Assembly (NCBI GenBank): GCA_016800925.1
Contig: JABCPU010000079.1
Span: 124,001-188,000 of the forward strand
DNA from: Suillus spraguei
Taxonomy: Eukaryota > Basidiomycota > Agaricomycetes > Boletales > Suillaceae
Direction of reading: 5' to 3'
DNA: 64,000 bases
The notes beneath the pieces are model-generated. The model was not told the DNA's origin, searched no databases, and saw only the letters and a program-made list of their open reading frames with translations. How positions within the stretch are numbered: position 1 is the first letter of the stretch; the number at the start of each line of letters is the position of its first letter. The position numbers were made by a program, and so were the translations under genes. This document shows, in pieces, positions 33,834 through 44,690 of this stretch.

Positions 33834-34447
33834 TGTAAAGATACAACCTAACCTGGGCTGTAGATAAACTACCTCCTAAGTTAGTATGTGAGTCTTGCGC
33901 TCCGTCTAGTCTGCTTCACTTGTGAAAACAAGAGCATTCGACCCTAAAAGGGGATGCCTATTAGTATGGTCAAGTTCAAGTCAACTTATGTGCGAAAGAA
34001 GCATTGTGGTCAGCGGTAAGTTGCCGTAGTTAGCGATGATGCCACCAGAACTAGCATCGTAAGTAGCGGTACTACCGTAGTCAAGATATGGTCAGAAACG
34101 GTTGCATCGAGCGATGATATCTGTGGTAGCAGTAAGGTTGCGAGCGGTGCAAAGAAACAGTAAAGAAAACCACGGTATTTTCAGCGGTAAAGTAGTGGTG
34201 CGTGAGAAGTTCAGTCAAAAATAACAATCAAAAGTCCAGCGGTATGCCAGTGGTAACAGAGAACGAGCGTGATTGATTAATGAGTGATAAGGAAACTTTA
34301 AAGACTAAGTCTACTACTGGGTGGATCCAGAGCTAGACAATAATCCTGACCTATAGTACGTGCAATGGTGTAAAATCAGGTACTGTATCATGTGGGGTAT
34401 GCGGTGCTTATATCCTAAATCATATGTATCCAGAATACTCTAGGCGA
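33834..34447 (-). repeat. LTR A, proximal part (5' LTR of copy 1)
   Basis: Starts TGTAAAGATACAACC directly beside the PBS and stops at TCTAGGCGA, where a second partial LTR A begins. About 300 bases of the distal half are missing here. Confidence 0.75.
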
Positions 34448-34953
34448 TGTAAAGATACAACCTAACCTGGGCTGTAGATAAACTACCTCCTAAGTTAGTA
34501 TGTGAGTCTTGCGCTCTGTCTAGTCTGCTTCACTTGTGAGAACAAGAGCGTTCGACCCTAAAGGGGGATGCCTATTAGTATGGTCGAGTTTGAGTCAACT
34601 TATGTGCGAAAGAAGCATTGTGGTCAGCAGTAAGTTGCCACGGTCAGTGATACCACCAGAACTAGTGTTGTGTGTAGCGGTGCTACCGTGGTCAAGATAT
34701 AGTCAGAAACAGTTGCATCAAGCGATGATATCTGCGGTGCGTGAGAAGTTCAGTCAAAATAACAGTCAAAAGTCCAGCGGTATGCCAGTGGTAACGGAGA
34801 ACGAGCGATAAGGAACTTTAAAGACTATGTCTACTACTGGGTGGATCCAGAGCTAGACAATAATCCTGACCTATAGTACATGCAATGGTGTAAAATCAGG
34901 TACTGTATTGTGCGGGGTACGCGGTGCTTATATCTTAAATCGTATGTACTCAG
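34448..34953 (-). repeat. LTR A, second tandem proximal part
   Basis: Direct tandem repeat of the preceding LTR piece, differing by small deletions and CG-to-TG/CA changes. It ends in CTCAG, where a B LTR is inserted. Confidence 0.75.
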
Positions 34954-35425
34954 TGTTACGAACTGGGGTGGCGTCACCAGCAACAGTGATAAGACACAGC
35001 CGGTCTGCTGGGAAGTTCAACTGCATTCAAAGGAGAACGAGACTGCTACAAGGAGGTGTTCTGAGTAGGATCAAGGGTTCAATTGAAGAGTCACGACTCT
35101 AAGATGATTGATAGAATAAGGACTAAGGCTAAGGAGTGCTTAGACTTAGAGATGATTCAGATGACTTAGGTTGGAGACCTAAGCAAGGGATATTCCAGGT
35201 AAAACCCAGTAATATTAAAGTGAAGTATACAAGCATAATACAACATGCTTAAATAAGCCAATATGTGCGCATGGACCAAGAGAGACATGAGAATGTAAGT
35301 GCGTATCCAAAGAAGGAAGGCAACTATAGTACAGATGCATTGAGCATATGAGTCAGAATCATGTTACGTAATATACAACATATGAACAAGAGGAAAAATG
35401 AATAGGGGCATGTACGATTGTAACA
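34954..35425 (-). repeat. LTR B inserted in LTR A
   Basis: 472 bp TGTTACGAACTGG..CGATTGTAACA. CTCAG precedes it (34,949-34,953) and recurs at 35,753-35,757 after ~330 bases of other sequence, so the LTR plus that sequence behave as one insertion. Confidence 0.8.
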
Positions 35426-35752
35426 CTTGGATTTTTATTTTTTATTTTTTTAATCAGTGTTTATTGTCCGTTGGGGCTATGCCCTATGGTAGACAAAACC
35501 TACAGGTATGTACTTGTTCGTATGTATTAATTATCAAGAATATTTTTGTGATGCGCGATCATTGGTCCAGGTGTGAAACGAGGACTGGTAAGGCCAGCTA
35601 AAGGCGATAGGGGTTTATGGGCTCATTCTTCTTCTTTGTCGTCTGCAGGGGGTGTAACATCTCCAAAGATTTGTTCCAGTCGGTGCGTGCTCGCTATGTA
35701 GCGTAGTAGGGGCTTGACACATTTCTGGTTGTTCAGCAAGTTCTTGAGTACA
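35426..35752. other. Unassigned 327 bp between LTR B and LTR A, no gene
   Basis: T-rich start (TTTTTATTTTTTATTTTTTT). No coding motif. Inside the CTCAG-bounded insertion, possibly a scrambled internal remnant of a B-type element (GTCCGTTGGGGCTATG resembles the B leader near 30,457). Confidence 0.4.
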
Positions 35753-35757
35753 CTCAG

Positions 35758-36429
35758 AATACTCTAGGCGAGATCAGTAGTGCTCAACTGTAGTAACCAC
35801 CATATGTAAACATAGCGTGAGGCACTGTGGCACGAGGCAACATGTAATAAGGCTTGCCATGGAATCAGTGATAACAAACAAAAACAAACGACGCACCAAA
35901 TGGAGCTATGCGGACGCGGCAAGGACATGGGAGGACATCGGTACGTGGAACATGGTGTGGCAGTCGGTACGGTGTGCGGTAAACGTGGGATGCTGCTGGT
36001 AATGCTAAAGGGGTAAGATGGTCATGGACAATTGGTAACTCCTGTAGATGTGAGATGAGTGTCAAAAGATGGGGTTTCAAGCCCAGCGCCAATATGTTCG
36101 TTACAGCGAGATCAGTAGCGCTCGAGTGTAGTAACTGCAGTATGTAAACATGGCGCGAGGCAACATGTAATAAGACTTGCCGTGGAATCAGTGATAATGA
36201 ACATAAAACAAATGATGCACCAAATGGAGCTATGCGGATGCGGCAAGGACATGAGAGGACATCAGTACATGGAACGTGGTGTGGCAGTTGGTACGGTGTG
36301 CGGTAAGCGTGGGATGCCGCCAGTAATGCTAAAGGAGCAAGATGGCCATGGACAAGTGGTAACTCCTATAGACGTGAGATGAGTGTCAAAAGATAGGGTT
36401 TTAAGCCCAGCGCCAATATGTTCGTTACA
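35758..36429 (-). repeat. Two tandem distal halves of LTR A
   Basis: Pieces 35,758-36,103 and 36,104-36,429 both run from the CGAGATCAGTAG region to AATATGTTCGTTACA. Together with the two proximal halves before the B insertion they form an A LTR array of two interleaved copies. Confidence 0.75.
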
Positions 36430-36842
36430 GTGGGTTAGCCACTTGGTGCAATAACCAACAAGTGGTCAAGGCACTTTCGGATATCCTCATCTGAGTTCTA
36501 ATTTCTCATTCACTACTTAGGAGCTTGAAACCTTGAAATTTCTCTTTTCCTTTTGAATTTTTCAAGCCTTTAAGTAACATGTGGTTGATCCATGGTGAGT
36601 GCTCAAGTATGTGAGTGGGTCTAGAGTACTCAAGCATGCGAGTGGGTCTAGTGGGCCCAATATGTCATTACACTGTACCAGTTAATTAGTATAGTCGCTG
36701 GCACTGACTTATCGGCAATATCCAATAAATTCCCATTCACTACATAATCCTCTCAATCATTATGTTTGAACTCTTTCCTTCCATCATCATACCGCTATCC
36801 CACTGTCCCTTACTCTGTACATACTGAATTTCAACATATACC
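36430..36842. other. 5' flank of FunK1 pseudogene, no gene
   Basis: A GTGAGTGGGTCTAG-like phrase is repeated near 36,612-36,650. A pyrimidine-rich stretch before the ATG at 36,843 resembles basidiomycete promoters. Confidence 0.4.
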
Positions 36843-38759
36843 ATGACCTCGATACCCACTCTACTGCTCCCTGCTGGTTCTTCCCCCGCAGAGCCAAGCA
36901 CACCTCTGAGCCCCCATCAGACACTACCTGCACCGCCTACCATACAGGAATCCAAGCTTCTTGACACTCCTGTCAAGCGAGGCTGCTCCACGATGTTGAC
37001 TCACACAACCAACACACACTATCAGATCCCAACCATCAATGCTATGGGCAAGGAGATGCAAGGTTTCCTTGTTGGCCCGATGGACATTGAGGATTTTCTC
37101 CAGGAGTTCCTACCAGTTACCAAGATACCAGACAACACCTTCACTTCTGGTGCATTCGACAGCACAATATCTGCTAGAGATGAAGTGCAGGCTTATGAAC
37201 CATTTGTGGGTGCTTTCTGATTGTTTTTCTTTAAATGAATACACTCTGACTCTGACACGCAGATCAACACCATGAACACATTTGCACCTGGTCTATCATT
37301 TGTTGACTCTCACCTCTACCAAGACACAAATAATTGCAAAAAATTCCCCTTCCAAGTCAAGCTGGATGTCTGCATATACTCCAATGAAACATCGGCAGGA
37401 TGCAATATGGCGACCACTGAAGTCACCATTGAATTCAAGTGGTCCAAAACTCACGACACATTTTGTGAATGCGACAACGGAGCATCCTTTATATCTCAGA
37501 CCGAGAAGGGTATAGATACTTTGGGACAAATTACAAGCTACACAGCAGTTCAACTTACTGCTCAATACCATACCCACACATTCTCTGTGTTTATTATACA
37601 ACATCAAGCATGTATCATCAGATGGGACAGTGAGGGCGCTGTTGTTACTTCCCCTATACATTATAACACAGAGCCACACCTAGCCGATTTTTTTTATCGT
37701 TACTCAAAAGCATCTCCTGAATTGCATGGAGTTGATACTTCTGTGATGCCCGCTAGTGAAAAGGAGAGTGACCATGCAAGGCAAAGGCTCAACCTTGACA
37801 CCAAAACACACATGCTCAAAGTGCAGGTCCCCACCGAGGACTCTAGCCTCGTTGCGTTGATAATTCCTGCACCTGTTGCAACAGGTCTTCTGCCTGTTGG
37901 CTGTGGTACATACACATGTCCTGCATACGATCACAACAAAGACAGGATTGTCATGTTCAAGGACTCTTGGCGGGTGTCATTGCCACATATCCTACCAGAA
38001 GGAGAAACCTACAAGCAATTGAAGGCAGCCAATGTTGTCAATGTCGCAACGTGTATTGCATGCCACAATGTACCCTCAATTCCTCAACAACTCCCGCAGA
38101 GCATCAAATTTTCAAGCGCTGACTGGGCCTGCCCCCACAACACACTCACTCCACACAGCCATTACCGCCTGGTTCTCAATGTTGTAGGCGAGGCATTGAC
38201 AAACTTTCCAAGGTCTCGCCAGCTTGTTGAAGTGGTTTGGGACGCATTGCTTGGTATGTACTTTGCAGCCCAATGTAATGTACTCATTTTAATCAAACGC
38301 AGCCCACAAGGATGCATATGAAAAAGCAGGCATATTACACAGAGACCTCAGTATTGGCAATATTGTCATGTTCCGTGGCAAGGGCATTCTCATTGATTGG
38401 GACTTAGCCAAGTTGGTCTCTACAAAGGGTCCTTGACAATCAACCCACACAGTATGCTCTTGCTATTCCAAAGTTATACATTTTACCAATTTCTGCCTTA
38501 CTTAGGGGACCTGGCAATTCATGTCAGCCTACTTGGTTCAAAACCAAAATGCCCCACATGTCGTCAAGGATGACCTTGAGTCCAGTCTCTATGTTATCCT
38601 GTGGGCAGCGTTAAAGTATTCAAGGACCCACATGACCGACGCCCGGTGTCTTACTAGGATGTGAAAGGCAAATAAATCACCAGATTTCACAATCCTTCCA
38701 TGGTCAACGGTTCAGACAAATACCAATGGTTGATAACTTGGTGTTCATTGGGGGTTGCA

Positions 38760-40079
38760 GAAACAGAGTTGCAGTTTTTCTAGGCAATTTACCAATGACT
38801 AAAAGGGTAGAGATTTGTGTGGGAAAATATCAGGGTTAGTATCTGCTAATTATTGTGATCAGAATTCAAGAACTTAGGAAGATAGTTACCGCTAACTGGC
38901 TTGATGTAATACTTGAATAACTCGGAGAAAGGCGATGGCGGAAATACGAAGTGTAGCTGGACCAATAACTGGCTTGATGCAGTGCTACAATGCTACAGAT
39001 AACAAAGTGACAATACAAAATGTGTCAGAACAATATCCTAACTACTTCTTATTCTCATGACTAGGAGAGCAAACTAGAAGTCAAATACAATCAAATCAAT
39101 CAATATGTGGCCTCAAAATTAGCCTCTCTGCTGCTCAGGCACTCATGATGAGTATGACACAGAATCAGAACAGAGTACACCCTTTTGATGTAGTCTTAAA
39201 GCTAACCAGGTTCTTAATATCATTGAATAAAGTATAAGTCCTATTTGTTGTCACTCAATCAATGAAAATATGATAATTCTCCCCACAGAAATGATTTCCT
39301 GTGTCAATAAAGAGAATAAAGCAGAACTACACTAGATGACTAACAACCGTGTGCTAGCTAGTGCAATTAAAGAATGTAAAGATAATATCTCAGATGGTCA
39401 AAATGTTGTGGGAAACAGTGACAAATAAAGTGAGGGAATAAACTAATATTCACTCAGATGTTCACACCAATACTCAGTAATAATGGTAATATGTTTCTTA
39501 TTTCTCAGAGGGGAAAAGTGGTCCCTTTATATACTACTATAGACGTGGCTGTGCTACTAACTAAATAAGGTAATATGACTCATCATGACTCAATATGAGT
39601 CACATGTGAAATGACTCCACATGACTCATTATGACTCACTTTGCTTAGTCATCCTAAAGTCTGCTGATTGGCTACCAAAACTTCGGAACTAGTCCAAACA
39701 TTCAACAACATAAACAACACATCACATTCAAAGACTTCACAAACAGCACATCACATTCAAAAACATTCAACAACGTGAATAGTCCATTACATAATCTATA
39801 TTGACTATTATTCATTTAAATATTTGATTTACAAAATGCTAACTTGGTCAACTTTCATAGAAAGGGAGGAAAATGTATGAAAAAAAACTCTGAAAGGTGT
39901 GGGAAATTGCTTAGTCATACATAATTAAGGGTTTTGACACAGTTTCATGGCAAGGATAAGTCATAAAACTATGCCATTAATTCATTTGCCCTTTAATCTG
40001 TAGTACAAAAACTATCGTAAGGTATTAGAAATTTGAAACTATACTCCCAAGTATCTTAAGCTTATAAAGTATACACTAT
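38760..40079. other. AT-rich insertion splitting the FunK1 gene; possible solo LTR inside
   Basis: No coding motif. A repeated AACTGGCTTGATG phrase lies at 38,896 and 38,968. A TGTTGTGGGAAACAG start at 39,404, a TTTATATACTACTATAG TATA-like box near 39,527 and an AACATTCAACA end near 39,707 suggest a degenerate Copia-like solo LTR, but I see no target duplication. CACATCACATTCAAA repeats follow to 39,775. Confidence 0.4.
39575..39640. repeat. Decamer array of ATGACTCA (Gcn4/AP-1-type sites)
   Basis: Six 10-bp units ATGACTCAnn (one reversed as ATGAGTCA, one ATGACTCC) with one 6-bp break. They sit about 40 bases after a TATA-like box in the possible solo LTR. TGACTCA is the core of bZIP Gcn4/AP-1 sites, and one-turn spacing is striking for a promoter array. 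Confidence 0.7.
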
Positions 40080-40774
40080 ATCTCCGTGACCATGCTCGAA
40101 ACAGGTTTTGTGCATGTCACCGGCAGACACTTCTCTTCAAGGAGATCCTCGAAACTGAGGAGGTGGAGAAAACCGGATCATCCATGAAGCAGCATTTTCT
40201 CATCAGGAGAACTGACCTTGCTCACAGTCCTGTCTTCATCGACTGCAAACCGCTCGACGACCTTATCGTCGCACTTGCTGAGCTCTTTTCGCATCGGTAC
40301 TCTGTAGTCTCCCCTACGTCTTGGAAGGCATATGAGCTGTATCAATGGAAGGATGTAGAGTCGCTCAGTCCTGATATGCAGCTGCTCGTGAAACTCAATC
40401 CTGCATACATGAAGATGGAGGGTATCCAGGGCCTCAAGTCACACGACCACATCATATCCATTTATGATCATCACCTTGGGTTAGATGGTTGGTTATCTGA
40501 CAACAAGGCCATTGAGCAAGTTCTTCTCAATAAGAAGAACTTGCCACTGCAGATCTATATGAAGTCAGAAACACAGATGTCCTCACGAGCAGCAGCTACC
40601 CCGATGGGAAAGAGATGCAGGCTCAATTCAAGTATCAGTGATGATCTTCCTACAGATACTCTTATATCCGAAGAAGACCCTCTGTTTGGCTCAGCTCATT
40701 CGAATGTTGTTCCAGCCATTGAAGGTCAGCTCAGCTTGATGACTGACTTAAATCATTTGACATTGCTTCACTGA

Positions 40775-41747
40775 CAATTGTGTTATGATACTCTTTGGCA
40801 TTTGCTTGTTTGTTGTATATGCATTCTAGTGTAAAAACAATGTCTCTTTTGTCACACTCTGATGTTGTGATCTACTGTTTACAGCTGGTGGATGGTGAGT
40901 CTGTGTAAGTAATCTAATGAAATGATAGCCAGCATGGCTGCAAGGCTTAAGAAAGTGACAGCCAGTGTGATCGCTGTTGCTTGAGCCAGCTGGGAATATG
41001 GCTGTGGCAACATGTTACCAGTAGCATTGGAGAAGTGAACTTAACTAACCTTTCTTAAAGTAAAAGGCTTTTGCAGTTTACTGGATTGCCATTCTTGATG
41101 GATTGGACGCAAACCCAAGGATGATTGTTTCTGTGTATATTTGAGTGAGTGCTAACACTTGAATCGAAGAAATGCCTCACGTGATGCGAAACCATTGGGA
41201 ATTTGCAGCAAGACAGCAAGATAAGTGAGCTGGTATGCCTTGTTTTAAGTCATCTACATTAGGGGCCTTTGAAGTGAATACAATAAAAAGCTTGCGTATT
41301 GGTTACAGGACATTGTATTCTATTATCCTCTATTTATACTTAACAATAAAAGAAGCAACTAGATTTGAAGCGTGATTAAAGTGCTGATGTAGCCGATATG
41401 CTGAAGCCACTTTGGGTATCTCTGGTGGAGTCTGATTCTCCCCATTCACTACATATGCACCAAAACCTTGTTTAACACTTCTCTTTCTTCCTATTGCATG
41501 ACAATGAGTTTCTGTATGAGTAGCTTTAATTTATGTAGTATGGACTATGAAACTTCATATACTTTTGTTCGGGCCCAACTCAAACACGCTCCTTGTGGTG
41601 CTTTGGATGCTAAGCAATGTCTAATTGAAAACAGGCAGATTGTTGTAAGTAAAGGTCCTATATAGATGCCAATCTACACTGAATATATGATGTAGCGATC
41701 ACACAAACTCTCTTTGCTCCCCATCCAATTGTTTGTCTCTTAGCGTC
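40775..41747. other. Intergenic, no supported gene
   Basis: Short frames only (for example 41,468-41,665) without motifs. Confidence 0.45.
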
Positions 41748-42190
41748 ATGCCCAAAGTGTCTAAATGGAAATACTGTCATCACTTCAATCAGCTCACCAT
41801 ACACTGCAAGTTTCCTCCTGAACACACTTGTACTCCTCCACCTTTGACACAACACAGGGTGTTTTCCCATGATGCAGACTCGTCAGTGCTCGACCTCGCC
41901 CAAAACAATCCATTTGCGGCTCAGTCAGTTGTCCCCAACCTTCTGCCATCAAAAATTCCGAAACCACAAGGAGAGGTCACCTGCATCAGTCAGGGAGGGT
42001 ACAATCTACAGATGATGCTGGGCTGGCCTGCCTCAGATTACGAGGAAACTTGGGTGAGTGTCCTTGTATTGTACTCATAACATTCACCCACTTATTTTTA
42101 CCAAAAGTCTTTCGTTGTACACCTCACCCATGAACATCTCAACATAAATAAGTCTTGGAAAAGGCAAAATCAATTGTATTTGCAGGTTGT
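41748..42190 (+). pseudogene. Fragment of an Agaricomycete hypothetical gene
   Basis: Exon from ATG 41,748 (MPKVSKWKYCHHFNQLTIHC; CKFPPEHTCTPPP) to 42,053, a GTGAGT donor, then an exon beginning about 42,108 (FVVHLTHEHLNINKSWKRQ). NLQMMLGWP...YEETW followed by an EHLNI-K-W block is a pattern I associate with repetitive hypothetical proteins in mushrooms. The remainder is missing. Function unknown. Confidence 0.45.
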
Positions 42191-42365
42191 TTATTTAGAG
42201 GTAGGTCTCAATTGGTCGTGTCTACAGTATTCGTCGCACTAAACTCCATTAGGCCGTAAAATGTTATCCTATCCTTGATTGTTACCATGATAATTGGGTT
42301 GTTGGCGATATGCTCCGTATGTTTCTGAAAAATAGTTGTACTCGTGATTCTTAGGCATGTCCCGG

Positions 42366-42678
42366 TGAAATGAAGAAACTAGCGCTGACCTAAGTATAAG
42401 CGCAGCGTTAATCCTACTAAAGGCGCGAGTGAGATGTTCGACCCAAGAGGACTGCAAATAGAAGCAATTCCTTCTAAGTTAGTGCGAAGGAAACAATGAA
42501 GTACTAAAATGGCTGCGAGGATCTGGTAAGGGTTCATGGGAGAAGAATGGTTCTGCCTTAGCAGAGCGAAAAGGCTATTTCGTCGCTATAAGGAAACTTA
42601 TCGGCTGCCACCGCAGACGTTAACGAGACGCTTGTCGAAAACGGGGTTTTGACAGTCAGTGTGACTTTTCTCACTACA
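42366..42678 (-). repeat. Solo LTR of family A2 with internal deletion
   Basis: TGAAATGAAG..TCACTACA, 313 bp. Matches both ends of the A2 LTRs (47,460-48,404; 52,890-53,849) but lacks about 630 bases in the middle. CCGG is present on both sides. Confidence 0.65.
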
Positions 42679-42855
42679 CCGGTGTATGTAGATCTATGAA
42701 ATTATCTCAATACCTACTTAACCAATTTCAGTCACAGGCAATTAGATCGACCCAATACAATAAAGTCAAAGACAATTAAGTTGAATGTGCCGTTATGGTA
42801 AGCCAATTAATTACTGTCACCAATCAACTTTTGACTGGGATGCATAGCAATCGTA

Positions 42856-43330
42856 TGTTACAGTTGTACGTGCCCCTATTCATTTTCCCTTTGTTTCCTT
42901 ACTTGTATATCATGTCACATGACTCTGACTTATATGCTCAATGCATCTGTACAACACTTGCCTTCCTTATTAGGATACGCAGTTATGTTCTCACAGTTAC
43001 TTGGTCTGTGCGCACATATTGGCCTATTTAAGCACAGTGTACTTGTAGTAGATTCCCTACTTTAATCTTACTGGGTTTTACCTGGAATCTCCTTCGCTTA
43101 GGCCTCCAACCTAAGTCGTCTTGAATCATCTCTAAGTCTAAGCACTCCTTAGCCTTAGTCTCTATTCTCGTAGAACCTCTTGGACTTATCCTTGAGGCCA
43201 GACCCTTGATCGTACTCGGAACGCGTTCCTTGTACTTTCACCTTGTCCTCCTTCGGACATTGTAAGAACCTCCCAGCAGACCATCTGTGTCTTTTCACTG
43301 TCGCTGGTGACGCCATCCCAGTTTGTAACA
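42856..43330 (+). repeat. Solo LTR of family B, 475 bp
   Basis: TGTTACAGTTGTACGTGCCCC..CCCAGTTTGTAACA, diverged. Flanks TCGTA and TCATA look like a 5-bp target duplication with one C-to-T type change. Confidence 0.8.
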
Positions 43331-43792
43331 TCATACAACACAACAGCACTTGGCCGCCCCTATGTATTTAACTAGGTAGTTTGTCCATTGTCATCTATGA
43401 ACTCAACTGATGTCTTCTCCTAATAACAATTCTCCCTTGCCTCCCCTTGGGGAAGTCCCAGAAACTCGGCCTGGCAGCAAACTTGTAACTGCACTGAGCA
43501 AGATAGGCGTCGTGATTCGGAAGTGCATATTCCAAGTCAAAACATGCCCTCATCCACATACTTACATTTATCTTCAGTTTCACAACACATAGCTCGCCAT
43601 TGACTCGAGTTCCACTGTTGCCCAAACACTGAGATCATCTCGAGAGGCCTACTCAAGGTACACCGACATACAAACCTTACACTGCATTTTGTGGATGTGC
43701 TGCGAATGCGGCACCTCATGTTCCAGTACCACACATCCCTGCATCAAATCTCACTTCCCCAATCGCTACCTCAACTCCTGCAGAGACACCAT
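43331..43792 (+). other. Short unassigned frame before an LTR
   Basis: An open frame from 43,410 (MSSPNNNSPLPPLGEV) runs 60 codons with no recognised domain. Downstream sequence (HVPVPH, STPAETP) could be its continuation after an intron. It ends at the A' LTR, so any gene here is truncated. Confidence 0.3.
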
Positions 43793-44690
43793 TGTAAAGA
43801 TACAATCTAGCCTGGGCTGTAGATAAACCATGGCCTAAGCTAGTGTGCGAGTCTTGTGCTCTACCTAGTCTGCTTCACTTGCGAAGGCAAGAACGTTTGA
43901 CCCTAAAGGGAATGCTAAGTTAGTATAGTTCAATATTGCCCAACCTTTGGTGCGAGAATGCTGTCAGAGGTAGTGAGATGCTAGTGGCAATACTCTGGTC
44001 CATGGGAAACTTGCGGTAAAACTAGCGGTAAGCGTGGGAATGCGGTAGACAAGCAGTAGCGTGAACAGTAAAACTGCGGTAAGCGTGGGAACTTCTGCGG
44101 TAAAACAAGCGGTAGTGTAGCGATGAAGCGTGAGAAAGCGGTGAAGCGTGGGAAAGCGGTAATGAGCGGTGGTGCATGCAGCAGTAAGGCAATTCTTAGA
44201 GATGGTGACTTTGGTAAAGGACTTTATTTGTAGTGACAGTAATGGTGACTATTCCTAAGTACCGTGTGTACTATAGGAGGGAAGTAAGGAAAGAGTACGG
44301 GTACCTAGGAATTTTATACTAAGGAATAGCTACGAAAACAGAAGGGATAGGATAAACATGCAGCAGACATGTAATAAGACTGCACTACAGTTTACAAAAC
44401 TCATGTACCAGCGAGACTGGATGGACATACATAGGATGGATGGTGAATCTTGCTTGTGGATGCCTAATGGGTTTGCGGAGATTGCCGAAGATCACCGCTT
44501 CATGGGAAAGTTGCCATAGTACAGCCATTAAGCTGCAATGAGGCTTCTGGAGTGTGGAACAATACCATTAGATAGGGGTAAATGCATGGTAAAGTAGGAT
44601 GGTGAAGCTGAAGGGTAAGGATAATGATAGCCATGTGATACCTATACAAAAATGTGTCGTTTCAAGCTCAGCGTGAGTTTGTTCATCACA
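43793..44690 (-). repeat. LTR of family A' (relative of A), 898 bp
   Basis: TGTAAAGATACAATCTAGCC..TTTGTTCATCACA, clearly related to LTR A at both ends (CTGGGCTGTAGATAAAC and the motif order), but the middle is divergent and packed with GCGGTA. The next internal bases (TCCCATGGCAACTTTAAA, CTGACTGTCCCC) match the internal 3' end of element A. Confidence 0.72.

Larger units (their letters stand above)
20841..34447 (-). mobile_element. Element A, copy 1: non-autonomous LTR retroelement with nested insertions
   Basis: Sense strand is minus. 5' LTR (partial) 33,834-34,447; primer-binding-type leader 33,812-33,831; gag-like ORF and second ORF 33,738-32,597; convergent antisense gene 22,034-31,798; 3' LTR 20,841-21,769. 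Removing the nested solo LTR (22,300-23,256) and chromovirus (23,442-31,006) leaves ~3.5 kb internal sequence. I find no protease, reverse transcriptase, RNase H or integrase of its own, so it must rely on another element's enzymes. Its LTR is TGTAAC..TTTACA in sense orientation. A second inverted copy lies at 55,463-63,320. Confidence 0.75.
36843..40774 (+). pseudogene. FunK1-type protein kinase, nonsense mutations and a ~1.3 kb insertion
   Basis: Agaricomycete FunK1 kinase (presumed Ser/Thr kinase). Exons 36,843-37,205, 37,263-38,253, 38,303-38,451, 38,506 to about 38,760, then 40,080-40,774. Visible: MQGFLVGPMDIEDFL, MATTEVTIEFKWSKTHD, QTEKGIDTLGQI, FSVFIIQHQACIIRWD, LHRDLSIGNIVMF (catalytic loop His-Arg-Asp...Asn), ILIDWDLAKL (metal-binding Asp), GTWQFMSAYL, KDDLESSLYVILW, and a C-terminal FIDCKPLDDLIVALAELFSHRY block. 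Lesions: TGA at 38,434 (CGA to TGA, a CpG change), a second TGA at the Trp of a TRMWKANK-like site, a frameshift near 38,730, then interruption by AT-rich DNA. The upstream part is otherwise well preserved. Confidence 0.88.

Noticed and set aside
39404..39707. Bona fide Copia solo LTR
   Set aside because: Plausible ends and TATA-like box, but no target duplication and the end point is ambiguous, so it is kept only as a possibility inside an unassigned insertion.
44000..44180. GCGGTA cluster as a CRISPR-like or simple tandem array
   Set aside because: Words are irregularly spaced with variable sequence between them and occur inside coding frames too; there is no repeat-spacer structure.
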